Below are positions 53,022-61,377 of a stretch of 64,000 bases of DNA, one piece after another. Each line of letters begins with the position of its first letter. Positions within the stretch are counted from its first letter, which is position 1. The notes under the pieces are model-generated. The model saw only the letters and a list, made by a program, of their open reading frames with translations. It ran no database searches and was not told the origin of the DNA. The position numbers and the translations under genes are program-made. The stretch is from Streptomyces flavidovirens DSM 40150 (lineage in GTDB: Bacteria; Actinomycetota; Actinomycetes; Streptomycetales; Streptomycetaceae), in the NCBI RefSeq assembly GCF_000429085.1, contig NZ_AUBE01000001.1, positions 434,001 through 498,000 on the forward strand. Reading direction: 5' to 3'.

Positions 53022-54107
53022 ATGCTGTCCTCAGACGCCGGACGGGCCGGGTTCCATCCGCTCCGGGTCCGCGAGGTCGAGCGGCTCACCGACGACTCCG
53101 TGGCCGTCACCCTCGCCGTGCCGCCAGAGCTCCGCGAGACCTTCCGGCACAAACCCGGCCAGCACATCGCGCTGCGCCGTGTCGTGGCCGGTGAGGAGAT
53201 CCGCCGTACGTACTCGATCTGCGCCCCGGCCACCGAAGCGCCGCGGGAGCCGGTGCTGCGGGTGGGCATCCGGCTGGTCGACGGCGGCGATTTCTCGACG
53301 TACGCCCTGAAGGAACTGGCCGCCGGCGACACGGTCGAGGCGATGGCGCCGGCCGGCCGCTTCATCCTGGAGCCGCGTCCGGGCCGCTTCGCCGCGATCG
53401 TGGGCGGCAGCGGCATCACGCCGGTGCTGTCGATGGCGGCGACGCTGCTGGCGCGGGAGCCGGACGCCAGTTTCTGCCTGGTGCGCAGTGACCGCACGGC
53501 GGCTTCGACGATGTTTTTGGAGGAGGTGGCCGACCTCAAGGACCGGTACCCGGACCGGTTCCAGCTGGTCACCGCCCTCTCCCGCGAGGAGCAGCAGGCG
53601 GGCCTGCCGTCGGGCCGCCTCGACGAGGAGCGGCTGACGGGGCTGCTGCCCGCGCTGCTGCCGGTGGCGGACGTGGACGGCTGGTTCCTGTGCGGGCCTT
53701 TCGGTCTCGTCCAGGGCGCGGAGCGGGCGCTGCGCGGCCTCGGCGTGGCCAGAAACCGTATCCACGAGGAGATCTTCCACGTCGACGACGGAACGGGAAC
53801 GGTCACGAGCAGCCCGGTTACGGCAGCCACCAGCAGCACACTCACCGCCACGCTCGACGGCCGGTCGGGCAACTGGCCGGTACTGGACGGCGAATCACTG
53901 CTGGAGACGGTGCTGCGCAGCCGCGCGGACGCGCCGTACGCCTGCAAGGGCGGGGTCTGCGGGACGTGCCGGGCCTTCCTGGTCTCCGGCGAGGTGCGGA
54001 TGGACCGCAACTACGCGCTGGAGCCGGAGGAGACCGAAGCGGGCTATGTCCTGGCCTGCCAGTCCCATCCGGCGACGCCGGAAGTGGAGCTGGACTTCGA
54101 CCGCTGA
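53022..54107 (+). CDS. paaE: phenylacetyl-CoA epoxidase reductase PaaE
   Basis: 361 residues. Ferredoxin-NADP reductase-like module: FAD site RRTYSICAP, NADPH site VGGSGITPVLSM. A C-terminal plant-type 2Fe-2S domain has CKGGVCGTC near residues 307-315 and a fourth Cys in VLACQSHP near 345. It delivers electrons from NADPH to PaaA. Last gene of paaABCDE. No paaK, paaF, paaG or paaJ is present in the window. Confidence 0.96.
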   Translation: MLSSDAGRAGFHPLRVREVERLTDDSVAVTLAVPPELRETFRHKPGQHIALRRVVAGEEIRRTYSICAPATEAPREPVLRVGIRLVDGGDFSTYALKELAAGDTVEAMAPAGRFILEPRPGRFAAIVGGSGITPVLSMAATLLAREPDASFCLVRSDRTAASTMFLEEVADLKDRYPDRFQLVTALSREEQQAGLPSGRLDEERLTGLLPALLPVADVDGWFLCGPFGLVQGAERALRGLGVARNRIHEEIFHVDDGTGTVTSSPVTAATSSTLTATLDGRSGNWPVLDGESLLETVLRSRADAPYACKGGVCGTCRAFLVSGEVRMDRNYALEPEETEAGYVLACQSHPATPEVELDFDR

Positions 54108-54137
54108 GGTATCCCCGCTCCGACCGCGTACTGCCTC

Positions 54138-54205
54138 AGGCTGTGTTCATTTCCAGGCTGTGTTCATTTCCAGGCTGTGTTCATTTCCAGGCTGTGTTCA
54201 TTTCC
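54138..54205 (+). repeat. four perfect 17-bp tandem repeats
   Basis: AGGCTGTGTTCATTTCC four times without change. The next 15 bp (AGGAACGTGTTCTAT) look like a diverged fifth copy. The array lies between paaE and the acyl-CoA dehydrogenase promoter and has no spacers. Confidence 0.92.
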
Positions 54206-54207
54206 AG

Positions 54208-54235
54208 GAACGTGTTCTATCTTGACGCTCCGTCA
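54208..54235. promoter_or_regulatory. two palindromes upstream of acyl-CoA dehydrogenase
   Basis: GAAC-GT-GTTC (54208-54217), resembling the half-palindromes of KstR-like TetR operators, and TGACG-CTC-CGTCA (54223-54235). They lie 48-75 bp before the GTG start. Regulator unknown. Confidence 0.5.
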
Positions 54236-54282
54236 GATGTCGGGTGTGTACGCGGAATCCGGGGCACGGGGAGGACAAGGAC

Positions 54283-55416
54283 GTGGACTTCACCTTCACC
54301 GAGGAGCAGCAGGCGGCCGTCGAGGCGGCGAGGGCGGTCTTCTCGGGCGTCGCGCCCGACCAGGTGCCGAGCCCCGCGCTCACCCCTGGCGCGGTGGCCG
54401 AGGACTTCGACCGGCCCCTGTGGGCCAGGCTCGCCGGATCCGATCTGCTGAGCCTGGTCCTGGCGCCGGAACACGGCGGAGCGGGCCTCGACCCCGTCGC
54501 CCTCTGCCTCGTCCTGCGCGAGGCGGCGAAGGTGCTCGCCCGCGTACCGCTGCTGGAGACCAGCGCGGTCGCGATGGCCGTACAGGCCTACGGCAGCGCG
54601 GAGTTGGCCGCCGAAGTCCTTCCCCGTGTCGGCCGTGGCGAGCTGGTCCTGACAGCCGGCGCCAACGGCCGTACCGGCCATGACCCGGCCGAGCTGGCCG
54701 TCACCGCGCAGCAGGACGGCGATTCCTGGCTGCTCGACGGGGTCCAGACGGGCGTGCCCTGGGCGCAGAGCGCGGACCGTATCGCCGTGCCCGCGCACAC
54801 CGGCACGGGCCGCGCCGTTCTCGCCCTGGTCCCCCGCGGCCACGCGGGCGTCACTCTCGCCGACCAGGTGTCCACCAGCGGCGAGCGCTTCGCCGAGGTC
54901 CGCCTCGACGCCGTACGGATCACCGCCCACCAGATGATCGACGCCGAGGGCGGGTGGGAGTGGCTGCGCGATCTCCTCACCACCGGCACCTGCGCACTGG
55001 CTCTCGGGCTCGGCGAGCGCGTGCTGGCCATGACGAGCGAGTACACGGGCAAGCGTGAACAGTTCGGCTTTCCCGTCGCCACCTTCCAGGCCGTGGCCGT
55101 CCAGGCGGCCGACCGCTACATCGACCTGCGCGCCATGGAAGTCACCCTCTGGCAGGCCGCCTGGCGGCTGGCCACGGGATCGCACGGCGCCCTGCCCGCG
55201 ACGAGCGATGTGGCGGTGGCGAAGATCTGGGCGTCCGACGGCGTACGCCGCGTCGTCCAGACCGCGCAGCATCTGCACGGCGGCTTCGGCGCGGACACCG
55301 ACTACCCCCTGCACCGCTACCACGCGTGGGCCAAGCAGATCGAGCTCTCACTCGGCCCGGCCGCCGCCCATGAAGAGGCACTGGGCGACCTGCTGGCCGC
55401 CCATCCCCTCAGCTGA
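54283..55416 (+). CDS. acyl-CoA dehydrogenase family protein
   Basis: 377 residues from GTG 54283 after GGGGAGG. Starts VDFTFTEEQQAAVEAARAVF. C-terminal fold with QFGFPVATFQAVAVQAADRYIDLRA and QHLHGGFGADTDYPLHRYHAWAKQIE. The usual mid-domain motif is weak (VLTAGANGRTGHD), and the general-base region differs from classical FadE. This divergent subtype resembles steroid or atypical acyl-CoA dehydrogenases that work as heteromers. No partner is adjacent. The preceding repeat and palindromes suggest dedicated control. Confidence 0.88.
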   Translation: MDFTFTEEQQAAVEAARAVFSGVAPDQVPSPALTPGAVAEDFDRPLWARLAGSDLLSLVLAPEHGGAGLDPVALCLVLREAAKVLARVPLLETSAVAMAVQAYGSAELAAEVLPRVGRGELVLTAGANGRTGHDPAELAVTAQQDGDSWLLDGVQTGVPWAQSADRIAVPAHTGTGRAVLALVPRGHAGVTLADQVSTSGERFAEVRLDAVRITAHQMIDAEGGWEWLRDLLTTGTCALALGLGERVLAMTSEYTGKREQFGFPVATFQAVAVQAADRYIDLRAMEVTLWQAAWRLATGSHGALPATSDVAVAKIWASDGVRRVVQTAQHLHGGFGADTDYPLHRYHAWAKQIELSLGPAAAHEEALGDLLAAHPLS

Positions 55417-55431
55417 ACCGGCCCGGCCGGG

Positions 55432-55776
55432 TCACAGGACGAAGGCGGGGTTTCCGCTGTCGGTGACCATCGGGCGTCCGGCGCCGTCCCAGGCGAGCAT
55501 CCCGCCGTCGACGTTCACCGCGTCCACGCCCTGCTGCACCAGGTACTGGGTGACCTGCGCGGAACGGCCGCCGACCCGGCACATCACATGCACCCGCCGG
55601 CCGTCCTCCACCGCTTCGGTGAGCTCACCGAAGCGGCCGACGAAGTCGCTCATCGGGATGTGCAGTGCGCCCTCGACGTGACCGGCCGCCCACTCGTCGT
55701 TTTCCCGTACATCCAGCACGAAGCCGTCGGCCGGCACCGCCGCGGCGTCGACGGAAGGAAGGGGGGCGAAATTCAT
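55432..55776 (-). CDS. rhodanese-like domain protein
   Basis: 114 residues, a single rhodanese domain with active-site loop MCRVGGRSAQV (catalytic Cys). It moves sulfane sulfur or acts as a persulfide carrier. The upstream region holds a 10-bp tandem repeat (GTACATACAC at 55794-55813). It is convergent with the acyl-CoA dehydrogenase, 15 bp apart. Confidence 0.93.
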   Translation of the reverse strand: MNFAPLPSVDAAAVPADGFVLDVRENDEWAAGHVEGALHIPMSDFVGRFGELTEAVEDGRRVHVMCRVGGRSAQVTQYLVQQGVDAVNVDGGMLAWDGAGRPMVTDSGNPAFVL

Positions 55777-55845
55777 GGGTCATGCCTTCTCTCGTACATA
55801 CACGTACATACACAGTGTTCTCATCGGCGGGGCTCGTCCGGCAAC

Positions 55846-56871
55846 CTACTGCACCAGTTTCGCCAGATCCGCCTCACGCTCGGAGACCCGCGCGAGCAGT
55901 TGCTCGGCGATCTCGTCCAGCAACGCGTCGGGATCCTCGGGCGCCATCCGCAGCATCGAGCCGATGGCACTGTCCTCCAGCTCCTGGGCGATCAGGGACA
56001 GCAGCTCCTTGCGCTGGGAGAGCCACTCCAGCCGGGCGTAGAGCTCGTCGCGCTCCGGCTGCTGCTCCTCGGGCACCGGCCCCGCGGCCCACTCCTCCGC
56101 GAGCGCGCGCAGCTGGTCCACATCGCCGCGCCCGTACGCGGCGTTGACCCGCGTGATGAACTCGTCCCTGCGGCCCCGCTCCGTTTCGTCCTGCGCCAGG
56201 TCAGGGTGCGCCTTGCGGGCGAGCTCGCGGTAGAGCTTGCGCGCCTCCTCGGTCGGCCTGACCCGCTTCGGCGGCTGCACCCGCTGCTCGGTGAGCATCG
56301 CCGACGCCTCGGGCGACAGGCCGTCCGAGTCCATCCAGTCGTGAAACAGCTCCTCGACACCGGGCATGGGCATGACGTTGGCCCGTGCCTCGTCCGCCCT
56401 GCGGCGGTCCTCGGGGTCCCCGGTACGGGCGGCCGTGGCCTCCGCGATCTGGGCGTCCAGTTCGTCGAGGCGCGCGTACATCGGACCGAGCTTCTGGTGA
56501 TGGAGCCGGGAGAAGTTCTCCACCTCGACCCGGAAGGTCTCCACCGCGATCTCGAACTCGATCAGCGCCTGCTCGGCGGCGCGCACGGCCCTCTCCAGCC
56601 GCGCCTCCGGCCGCTCAGGAGCCTGACCCTGGTCCTGGTCCCGGCGCTGGTGCTGGCCGCCCTGGTCCTGGACCCCGTTCTCGCGCCGGACCCCGTCCTC
56701 GCGCTGGTCCTGAGTCCGGCCCCGAGCCGGAACCTGTTCGGTGCCGTCAGCGCCTTCGGCACCCTTGTCGCTGCCGGCGGTCTGTCCACCGGCGGCCTCG
56801 TACCCGGCCGCGTGCGGGCCCTGCGCGTCGTCGTTCCGGGTCGTCGGCTCCCCGGGAGCTTCCTGAGTCAC
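55846..56871 (-). CDS. J-domain-like protein with coiled coils
   Basis: 341 residues from GTG 56871. N-terminal 90 residues disordered (Glu, Gln, Asp, Arg). Then a long coiled coil (about 95-170: RLERAVRAAEQALIEFEIAVETF, YARLDELDAQIAEATAA) and a J-domain-like helical hairpin with the HPD motif (LYRELARKAHPDLAQDETER, INDEED-like FITRVNAAYGRGD). A second coiled coil completes it (about 270-341). HPD implies it can stimulate an Hsp70 (DnaK). Client unknown. Confidence 0.82.
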   Translation of the reverse strand: MTQEAPGEPTTRNDDAQGPHAAGYEAAGGQTAGSDKGAEGADGTEQVPARGRTQDQREDGVRRENGVQDQGGQHQRRDQDQGQAPERPEARLERAVRAAEQALIEFEIAVETFRVEVENFSRLHHQKLGPMYARLDELDAQIAEATAARTGDPEDRRRADEARANVMPMPGVEELFHDWMDSDGLSPEASAMLTEQRVQPPKRVRPTEEARKLYRELARKAHPDLAQDETERGRRDEFITRVNAAYGRGDVDQLRALAEEWAAGPVPEEQQPERDELYARLEWLSQRKELLSLIAQELEDSAIGSMLRMAPEDPDALLDEIAEQLLARVSEREADLAKLVQ

Positions 56872-56976
56872 CCGCCCAGCGTACGGGCGGCCGGGCCACC
56901 CGTGCTCACACCCCCGCTCAGCCCCTCCGCTCAGCCCCTCCTACCCAGACGCGGTCAGGCCCCGGCCGGCCCCTCG

Positions 56977-58401
56977 TCACACCCCGGACTCGGCGGCTAT
57001 CCGCCCGCCCTTGACCGCCGCCACCAGATCCGCGTGATCCGCTTCCGTACGGTCCGCGTACACCACCGCGAAACGCGCCACCGCCTCGTCGAACTCCTCG
57101 TTCTTCCCGCAATACCCGGCGACCAGCCGCGGGTCGACGCTGTGCGCATGGGCCCGCGCCAGCAGCGCCCCGGTCATCCTCCCGTAGTCGTCCAGCTGAC
57201 CGGGCTCCAGCGCCGCCGGATCCACACTGCCCTTACGGTTCCTGAACTGGCGCACCTGGAACGGCCGCCCGTCCACTTCGGCCCAGCCCAGCAGACTGTC
57301 GCTGACCACCTGCATCCGCTTCTGCCCGAGCACCACCCGCCGCCCCTCGTGCCCGGCCTCCGGTACGTCGAAGCCGGCGAGAGGCAGATACGGCGTCAGC
57401 GCGGAGGCACGCGCCTCCTTCACCTGGAGCACCAGCGGCTCGCCCCGGTGGTCGAGCAGCAGCACCACGTACGACCGGGTACCGACGCTGCCTGTGCCGA
57501 CCACCCGGAACGCCACATCGTGGATCGCGTACCGCGCGAGCAGCGGCAGCCGGTCCTCGGGGAGCGTCCTGAGATACCCGCCCAGCGCCGAGGCGACCGC
57601 GGCCGCCTCCCCGTCCGGCACCCGTCGCAGCACCGGCGGTGCGTCCACGAAGCGCCGTGTCCCGCCGGGCCCCTCGGCCGTCGCGCGGGCGGCGAAGCGC
57701 GCGCTGGTGTTGTTACGGGCCTTCTCCGCGACCCGCTCCAGCGTGCCGAGCAGATCGCGCGCGTCCGTGTGCGAGACGAGCTCCTCGTCGGCGATCGCGT
57801 TCCACGCGTCCAGCACCGGCATCCTGGCCAGCAGCCGCATCGTGCGCCGGTACGCCCCGACCGCGTCGAAAGCCGCCTGCCGGCATATCTGCTCGTCGGC
57901 CCCCGTCTGACGCCCTGCCAGCACCAGTGACGCCGCGAGCCGCTTGACGTCCCACTCCCAGGGGCCGACGGCGGTCTCGTCGAAGTCGTTCAGGTCGATG
58001 ACCAGACGGCCCGTCGCATCGCCGTACAGGCCGAAGTTCGCCGCATGCGCGTCACCGCAGATCTGTGCGCCGGCTCCGGTGACGGGCGTACCCACCAGGT
58101 CGTGCGCCATCAGCCCGGCCGAGCCCCGCAGGAAGGCGAAGGGGGAGGCGGCCATACGTCCGACCCGTATCGGAGTCAGCTCCGGCACCCGGCCGCGGTT
58201 CGACTCCTCGACCGCCCGCACCGCGTCGGGCCGCTGCGCGGCGAGCACCAGCGAATCGTGCGAGGTCCGGGGCACCCGTGCCCGCAGCGCCTTGCCCCTG
58301 TCCTTGGGCGACTCCGTGGGCGAGCCGTCCGCCGTGCACCGGGCGAAGCCAGGCACCACCGGAATACGCCCCTCGGACACCACCGTCTCGTTCCCGGCCA
58401 T
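56977..58401 (-). CDS. DUF2252 family protein
   Basis: 474 residues of the DUF2252 family, an uncharacterised kinase-like fold. Signatures: FLRGSAGLMAHDL, CGDAHAANFGLYGDATGRLVIDLNDFDE (APH-like catalytic HxN and IDxNDFDE metal region, read in parts), and LLARAHAHSVDP. The aminoglycoside-kinase resemblance suggests phosphotransfer, but no substrate is known for the family. Stands alone on the minus strand. Confidence 0.88.
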   Translation of the reverse strand: MAGNETVVSEGRIPVVPGFARCTADGSPTESPKDRGKALRARVPRTSHDSLVLAAQRPDAVRAVEESNRGRVPELTPIRVGRMAASPFAFLRGSAGLMAHDLVGTPVTGAGAQICGDAHAANFGLYGDATGRLVIDLNDFDETAVGPWEWDVKRLAASLVLAGRQTGADEQICRQAAFDAVGAYRRTMRLLARMPVLDAWNAIADEELVSHTDARDLLGTLERVAEKARNNTSARFAARATAEGPGGTRRFVDAPPVLRRVPDGEAAAVASALGGYLRTLPEDRLPLLARYAIHDVAFRVVGTGSVGTRSYVVLLLDHRGEPLVLQVKEARASALTPYLPLAGFDVPEAGHEGRRVVLGQKRMQVVSDSLLGWAEVDGRPFQVRQFRNRKGSVDPAALEPGQLDDYGRMTGALLARAHAHSVDPRLVAGYCGKNEEFDEAVARFAVVYADRTEADHADLVAAVKGGRIAAESGV

Positions 58402-58475
58402 GGTGCGCCGCCTCCCCCCGCTCCAACATCAACTGCTCACGACCGTACCGCCGCCCGCCGACACCCGTCTCCCCC

Positions 58476-58484
58476 TGTGGACAA
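58476..58484 (-). other. isolated TTGTCCACA (DnaA-box-like) sequence
   Basis: Perfect TTGTCCACA on the minus strand, 75 bp upstream of the DUF2252 start, next to short GGACAACT repeats (58479-58508). Single box, so no origin is implied. Confidence 0.4.
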
Positions 58485-58585
58485 CTGACAACTGGACAAC
58501 TGGACAACTGAGGTCAGGCCCCGACGACCACGCGAGCCACCGCGAGTCCGGCCGATGGCCGACCGGCAGACGCGAGCCACCCCCC

Positions 58586-58658
58586 ACCGCAGACGGGGAG
58601 CCACCCCACCGCAGACGGGGAGCCACCCCACCGCAGACAGGAGCCGCCCCTACCGCAG
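58586..58658 (-). repeat. 22-bp tandem repeats carrying a gene end
   Basis: Units begin at 58586, 58608, 58630 and 58652 (ACCGCAGACGGGGAGCC core). The first two are identical and the later ones decay toward the stop of the GT-C gene (TAG complement at 58650-58652). Confidence 0.82.
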
Positions 58659-60347
58659 CGTGACGACCGTCGCCGTCCCCACGGCCCCGTCCGTCCCGAT
58701 CGTCCGTACGTCGCTCTCCCGCCCCGCCGCCAGCCGCTCCAGCCCCGCCGCGTCCGGCTGCAGCCGCCCCCGCTCGAAGACGACCAGGCTCACCCGCGTC
58801 CCCTCGGGAACCCGCATCGTCCGGTACTGCGCGTACGTCACCGCATCGCACCCGGAGTACCAGCCGAACTCCGGCTCGTACCCCGTCACCACCAGGCATG
58901 GCCGCCCCTGCGCCGCCGCCCCGATCTCCCGCGCGACCGGCACCGTCGACCCGGCCAGCCGGGTCGGCCCCGGCATCGCGCCGTGGGCCACCACCTGCGC
59001 CGTACCGAGCACCGTGAGCCCGGCGAACGCGGCCACGGCGGCCAGCACGGGCGCACTCCACGCCGCCCCCGCCAGCCCGGCCACCGCCTCCACACCGAGC
59101 ACGGTGAGCAGAACCACGGCCAGGTAAACGAACCGCGGCTCCCCGTCCGTCGCCATGCCGAGGACCACGAACACCAGCACAGCGGCCGTCCCCAGGAACA
59201 CCCGCCGCCGGTCGTCCCGCCGCCGGTCGTCCGGCCGCTGCCCGCACCGGCCGCCGCGTCCCGCCAGGACCCGCCGCAGCGCCGCCCCGGCCGCCCACAG
59301 CCCCGCGGCCATCACCACCGCACCGAGGTCCCCCGCCAGCCGGTACGGAAAGACCGCCAGGTAGTAGACGAACCCGTCGCCCACGTACGCGCGATTGGCC
59401 TGCGAAGTCGCCGAGAGGATCATCCCGAGCGGCGAGCCCGTCTCCCGTACGGCATGCCAGAAGTGCGGTACGAGCCCCATCACCAGCACCACGGCCGCCC
59501 CCACCAGCCGCCGCCCCTGGGCCATCCACGCGCGCGGGCCGTACGCAAGGACCGCCGCCAGCCCCACAGCGAGCAGGTTCCCCACCACGCCGTACCGCAG
59601 ATAAAAGGCAGCCAGCGCCACCGCCGACACCCCCCACAGCGCCCGCGACCCCTCCTTCTCCTGCGCCCGCACCAGCAGAAAGACGACGATCAGCAGCAGC
59701 CCGGTCGCCCCGATGTCATTGAGGTACTCCGGCACCCTGCGCAAAAACCCCAGCCCGCTCAGCAGCACCACCACGATCACCACCGCGCGCCGCCGCGAGG
59801 TCCAGGCGGCCGCGACGAGATACGTCACCGTCAGCGTCCCCAGCACCAGTACGAGCGTCACCGCACGCAGGGCCCCCACCCCGTCGGCAACGCCCGTCCC
59901 GCCACCCGCACCGCCGTACAGCCACAGCGCGAGCGCCCCCAGTGCCGGAAGCCCGACGGGCCGGTAGACGCCCCACCCGGCGTCCGGCGTCCCCTTCACC
60001 CAGGAGCGCGCCTTGTTCGCGTACACCGCTTCCTCATGACCGAGGTACGGCTCGAAATCCTGCAGCACCGCCCACACCCCGGCGGCCACCGCCAGCACCC
60101 CCACGACGTACGCCCGGACAGGCACCCGCCGCAACACGTCCAGACCCCGCAGCCACCGCGGGGGTATTCGCTCCCCCCACAGTGGCCTGGATATGAGCCA
60201 GGCCGGGCCCGCGACGAGCAGGTACGGCCACGGCTGACACCCCGGCAGCCATCCGCCGAATCCCGCCACCAGCAACGCCTGCTGAGCACCGGCCAGCGCC
60301 GTGAACACCACGGCCACCACACCGGCGGCCTTCCTACGGGCCACCAC
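58650..60347 (-). CDS. GT-C type multi-spanning membrane protein, putative glycosyltransferase
   Basis: About 565 residues with about 11-13 hydrophobic segments. An early extracytoplasmic loop carries DFEPYLGHEEAVYANKARSW and WGVYRPVGLPALG. This resembles the acidic loop of GT-C (GT39/83-like) glycosyltransferases that use polyprenyl-phosphate sugars. The C-terminal globular region has LVVTGYEPEFGWYSGCDAV. Start uncertain: a TTG at 60383 is only 8 bp from a terminator hairpin, while GTG 60347 follows GGGGGAG and is preferred. Acceptor and sugar unknown. Confidence 0.8.
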   Translation of the reverse strand: MVARRKAAGVVAVVFTALAGAQQALLVAGFGGWLPGCQPWPYLLVAGPAWLISRPLWGERIPPRWLRGLDVLRRVPVRAYVVGVLAVAAGVWAVLQDFEPYLGHEEAVYANKARSWVKGTPDAGWGVYRPVGLPALGALALWLYGGAGGGTGVADGVGALRAVTLVLVLGTLTVTYLVAAAWTSRRRAVVIVVVLLSGLGFLRRVPEYLNDIGATGLLLIVVFLLVRAQEKEGSRALWGVSAVALAAFYLRYGVVGNLLAVGLAAVLAYGPRAWMAQGRRLVGAAVVLVMGLVPHFWHAVRETGSPLGMILSATSQANRAYVGDGFVYYLAVFPYRLAGDLGAVVMAAGLWAAGAALRRVLAGRGGRCGQRPDDRRRDDRRRVFLGTAAVLVFVVLGMATDGEPRFVYLAVVLLTVLGVEAVAGLAGAAWSAPVLAAVAAFAGLTVLGTAQVVAHGAMPGPTRLAGSTVPVAREIGAAAQGRPCLVVTGYEPEFGWYSGCDAVTYAQYRTMRVPEGTRVSLVVFERGRLQPDAAGLERLAAGRESDVRTIGTDGAVGTATVVTLR

Positions 60348-60390
60348 GAACTCCCCCGCCCCGAAACCGACCGCAAGCAGCAACAGAAAC

Positions 60391-60419
60391 GGGCCTCATC
60401 GTGATCGACGATGAGGCCC
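60391..60419 (-). terminator. perfect 12-bp hairpin terminator after arsC
   Basis: GGGCCTCATCGT, loop GATCG, exact complement ACGATGAGGCCC, followed on the minus strand by GTTTCTGTT. It lies 100 bp past the arsC stop and just before the GT-C gene. Confidence 0.88.
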
Positions 60420-60518
60420 CATCCGCGCCAGCCTAACGTTCGCGCCGGCAGGCGATGACGCGGCCGCCCCACCTGCCGCTACCCCGCCGGTGCACGCTCC
60501 GTACGCCCGTGCCGACGC

Positions 60519-60932
60519 TCACCTCGAGGGCTCGGGGGCGATCTCCTCGATCAGGCCCTCGACGAGCGTCTTGATCTCGTCGCGGATCGGGCGTACGGCC
60601 TCAACGCCCTGCCCGGCCGGGTCTTCCAGCCGCCAGTCGAGGTAGCGCTTGCCGGGGAAGACGGGGCACGTGTCGCCGCAGCCCATCGTGATGCAGACGT
60701 CCGACTCCTTCACGGCCTCGGCCGTGAGGATTTTCGGCGTCTCGGCGGAGATGTCGATGCCGACCTCGCGCATCGCCTCGACGGCGGCCGGGTTCACGGC
60801 GTTACCGGGGCTGGACCCCGCCGAGCGGACCTCGACGCGGTCTCCCGCCAGGTGGCTGAGCCAGGCGGCGGCCATCTGGGAGCGGCCCGCGTTGTGGACA
60901 CAGACGAACAGCACAGAGGGCTTCTCGGACAT
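60519..60932 (-). CDS. arsC: arsenate reductase (low-molecular-weight phosphatase fold)
   Basis: 137 residues from ATG 60932 (MSEKPSVLFVCVHNAGRSQM). P-loop CVHNAGRS holds the nucleophilic Cys. The later ITMGCGDTCPVFPGK supplies the two resolving Cys of the thioredoxin- or mycothiol-coupled type. It reduces arsenate to arsenite for export by Acr3. Divergent from arsR-acr3. Several in-frame ATGs upstream (to 61028) come from a tandem repeat that copies the start-codon context, and they are rejected as starts. Confidence 0.94.
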   Translation of the reverse strand: MSEKPSVLFVCVHNAGRSQMAAAWLSHLAGDRVEVRSAGSSPGNAVNPAAVEAMREVGIDISAETPKILTAEAVKESDVCITMGCGDTCPVFPGKRYLDWRLEDPAGQGVEAVRPIRDEIKTLVEGLIEEIAPEPSR

Positions 60933-60970
60933 CAGGGATCTCTCTTGTCTCACGACGGAATCAAGCGCCG

Positions 60971-61015
60971 GGGACATCAGGCACCGGGACATCAGGCGCC
61001 GGGACATCAGCACCC
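60971..61015. repeat. three 15-bp tandem repeats with ATCAG half-sites
   Basis: GGGACATCAGGCRCC at 60971, 60986 and (diverged) 61001. Each unit carries ATCAG, the arm of the adjacent ArsR-type operator. A 12-bp duplication (CACCCGATGGCA at 61011 and 61026) follows. Confidence 0.8.
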
Positions 61016-61036
61016 GATGGCACAACACCCGATGGC

Positions 61037-61065
61037 ATCAGCGGCCACTGATGTGACAGTATCAG
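61037..61065. promoter_or_regulatory. ArsR-type operator
   Basis: ATCAG-CGGCCA-CTGAT (61037-61052), matching the ATCAA-N6-TTGAT design of ArsR/SmtB operators. The right arm pairs again with ATCAG at 61061-61065. It ends 4 bp before the arsR ATG, so binding would block initiation. Confidence 0.75.
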
Positions 61066-61068
61066 CCC

Positions 61069-61377
61069 ATGATGACGTCAGTCGACACTGAACTGATCCG
61101 GGTGCTGGCCGATCCGCTCAGGCTCCGGATCGTGACCCTGCTCGCCCGCGAGACCCTCTGCACCACGCACCTGGTCGAGGAGACCGGCGCCCGGCAGACG
61201 AACCTCTCCAACCACCTGCGCGTCCTGCGCGAGGCCGGGGTGGTGGAGACCGAGCCGTGCGGCCGGTTCACCTACTACAAGCTCCGGCCCGACGTCATCG
61301 CCCACCTGGCCGACCAGTTCGCCGAGCTGGCCGAAGCCTCCCGTACCGCCGCCGAGAACAAGAGGGCCTGTCCGTGA
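61069..61377 (+). CDS. arsR: ArsR family metalloregulator
   Basis: 102 residues from ATG 61069 (ATG 61072 also possible). Winged helix: LADPLRLRIVTLLARETLCTTHLVEETGARQTNLSNHLRVLREAGVVE in parts. Cys at ETLCTTHL, in or near the DNA-reading helices, and Cys in VETEPCGRF and RACP give possible arsenite ligands. It represses its own operon and probably arsC until arsenite binds. Overlaps acr3 by four bases (GTGA). Confidence 0.94.
   Translation: MMTSVDTELIRVLADPLRLRIVTLLARETLCTTHLVEETGARQTNLSNHLRVLREAGVVETEPCGRFTYYKLRPDVIAHLADQFAELAEASRTAAENKRACP

Noticed and set aside
54138..54205. CRISPR-like direct repeats
   Set aside because: Units are contiguous with no spacers and there are no cas genes.
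58402..58649. Small genes in the repeat-rich gap
   Set aside because: The only frames are Arg/Thr/Pro repeat translations of the 22-bp units with no ribosome site.
60933..61028. N-terminally extended arsC
   Set aside because: The extension (LMSRRLMSRCLMSP) is translated tandem repeat; the conserved ArsC fold starts at MSEKPSVLFVC.
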